The notes under the pieces: generated by a model | The model's input: the letters and a program-made list of their open reading frames with translations, nothing else | Database searches by the model: none | What the model was told of the DNA's origin: nothing | Made by a program: the position numbers and the translations under genes | In this document: one piece after another, positions 63,816 to 64,000 of the stretch | How the letters are laid out: each line of letters opens with the position of its first letter | How positions within the stretch are numbered: position 1 is the stretch's first letter | Assembly: GCA_016717855.1 (NCBI GenBank) | Contig: JADKEV010000003.1 | Span: forward strand, 186,001 to 250,000 | Length of the DNA: 64,000 bases | Direction: 5' to 3' | From: Betaproteobacteria bacterium | Lineage (GTDB): Bacteria > Pseudomonadota > Gammaproteobacteria > Burkholderiales > Casimicrobiaceae

Positions 63816-64000
63816 ATGAACTCGCTGCGCATCATCTGCCCCAACGGACACCTCGGATTCGCTCCGATACGGGTCGAGAGCTTCCGGCTCGGCGTCGCGG
63901 CGCGGCCGGATTACATCGCCGCCGATTCGGGCAGCGACGATGTCGGCCCGGTGCCGCTGGGCACCGACACCTCGACCAGCCCGCTGGCCTGGCAGACGCA
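63816..64000 (+). CDS. Partial gene, 3' end outside window (possibly AtuA/DUF1446-like)
   Basis: The frame starts at ATG 63816 and is open to the window edge, about 61 residues. It begins NSLRIICPNGHLGFAPIRVESFRLGV and continues ARPDYIAADSGSDDVGPVPLG, then TSTSPLAWQT. The segment PDYIAADSGSDDVGP recalls the N-terminus of AtuA-like proteins (acyclic terpene utilisation, DUF1446), but this is from memory and the fragment is short. It is divergent from a Bug receptor gene, a frequent arrangement for catabolic genes in this group. Confidence 0.55.
   Translation, partial: MNSLRIICPNGHLGFAPIRVESFRLGVAARPDYIAADSGSDDVGPVPLGTDTSTSPLAWQT

Overview
The window is high-GC DNA that looks like a betaproteobacterium, probably Burkholderiales-like. 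The best evidence is the contiguous core block rpoE-rseA-rseB-mucD-grx-lepA-lepB-DUF4845-rnc-era-recO-pdxJ-acpS-nagZ, together with two Bug-type (tripartite tricarboxylate) periplasmic receptors and several TRAP-type uptake systems. Several stretches carry homopolymer or indel damage, which points to a draft or metagenomic assembly.

Layout. 1-3.1 kb: the 3' part of zapE, then propionyl-CoA synthetase. 3.3-8.5 kb: an asparaginase, then the sigma-E envelope-stress locus (rpoE, rseA, rseB, mucD) and a glutaredoxin-like gene. 8.7-19.1 kb: housekeeping genes for translation, protein export, RNA processing, repair and lipid synthesis, often coupled by 4-nt stop/start overlaps. 19.3 kb: tRNA-Asn with a good promoter and terminator. 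19.7-30.1 kb: a same-strand catabolic cluster (hydantoinase/oxoprolinase A and B, TRAP receptor and permeases, FAD amine/amino-acid oxidase, MFS transporter, IclR regulator). It probably imports and opens a cyclic amide or N-methylated compound. 30.3-34.0 kb: a secreted unknown protein, an ATP-grasp enzyme and a Bug receptor. 34.2-39.9 kb: an SDR, an amidohydrolase, a DUF1847 protein, an NDP-forming acyl-CoA synthetase-like protein and a FlK-like thioesterase. 39.9-42.8 kb: three minus-strand envelope genes (lipoprotein hydrolase, M23 peptidase, L,D-transpeptidase). 43.0-47.0 kb: a TAXI-TRAP receptor, its fused permease and an oxidoreductase. 47.2-51.8 kb: an IPTL-CTERM surface protein and PutA. 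51.9-57.4 kb: a shattered DUF3422 gene, a LysR regulator, an SDR and two c-type cytochromes. 57.9-62.5 kb: DUF485 and an ActP-like symporter, convergent with a DUF294/CBS/cNMP protein and a DEDDh exonuclease. 62.7-64.0 kb: a second Bug receptor and the start of a divergent gene.

A REP-like intergenic repeat (GATGGGT/ACCCATC arms) occurs at six loci, at three of them as inverted doublets about 140-170 bp long (REPIN-like).

Suspect sequence. pdxJ lacks about 60-65 central residues. The TRAP dctQ and dctM genes carry more than ten indels. A 74-nt poly-G tract replaces much of the DUF3422 gene. A G-rich stretch lies at 57.5-57.75 kb. A missing base removes the natural actP stop near 59.9 kb.

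I did not find a convincingly new defence or mobile system. The most interesting leads are the IclR-linked hydantoinase/TRAP cluster, the DUF294-exonuclease-symporter set, the IPTL-CTERM gene with its repeat promoter, and the REPIN family.
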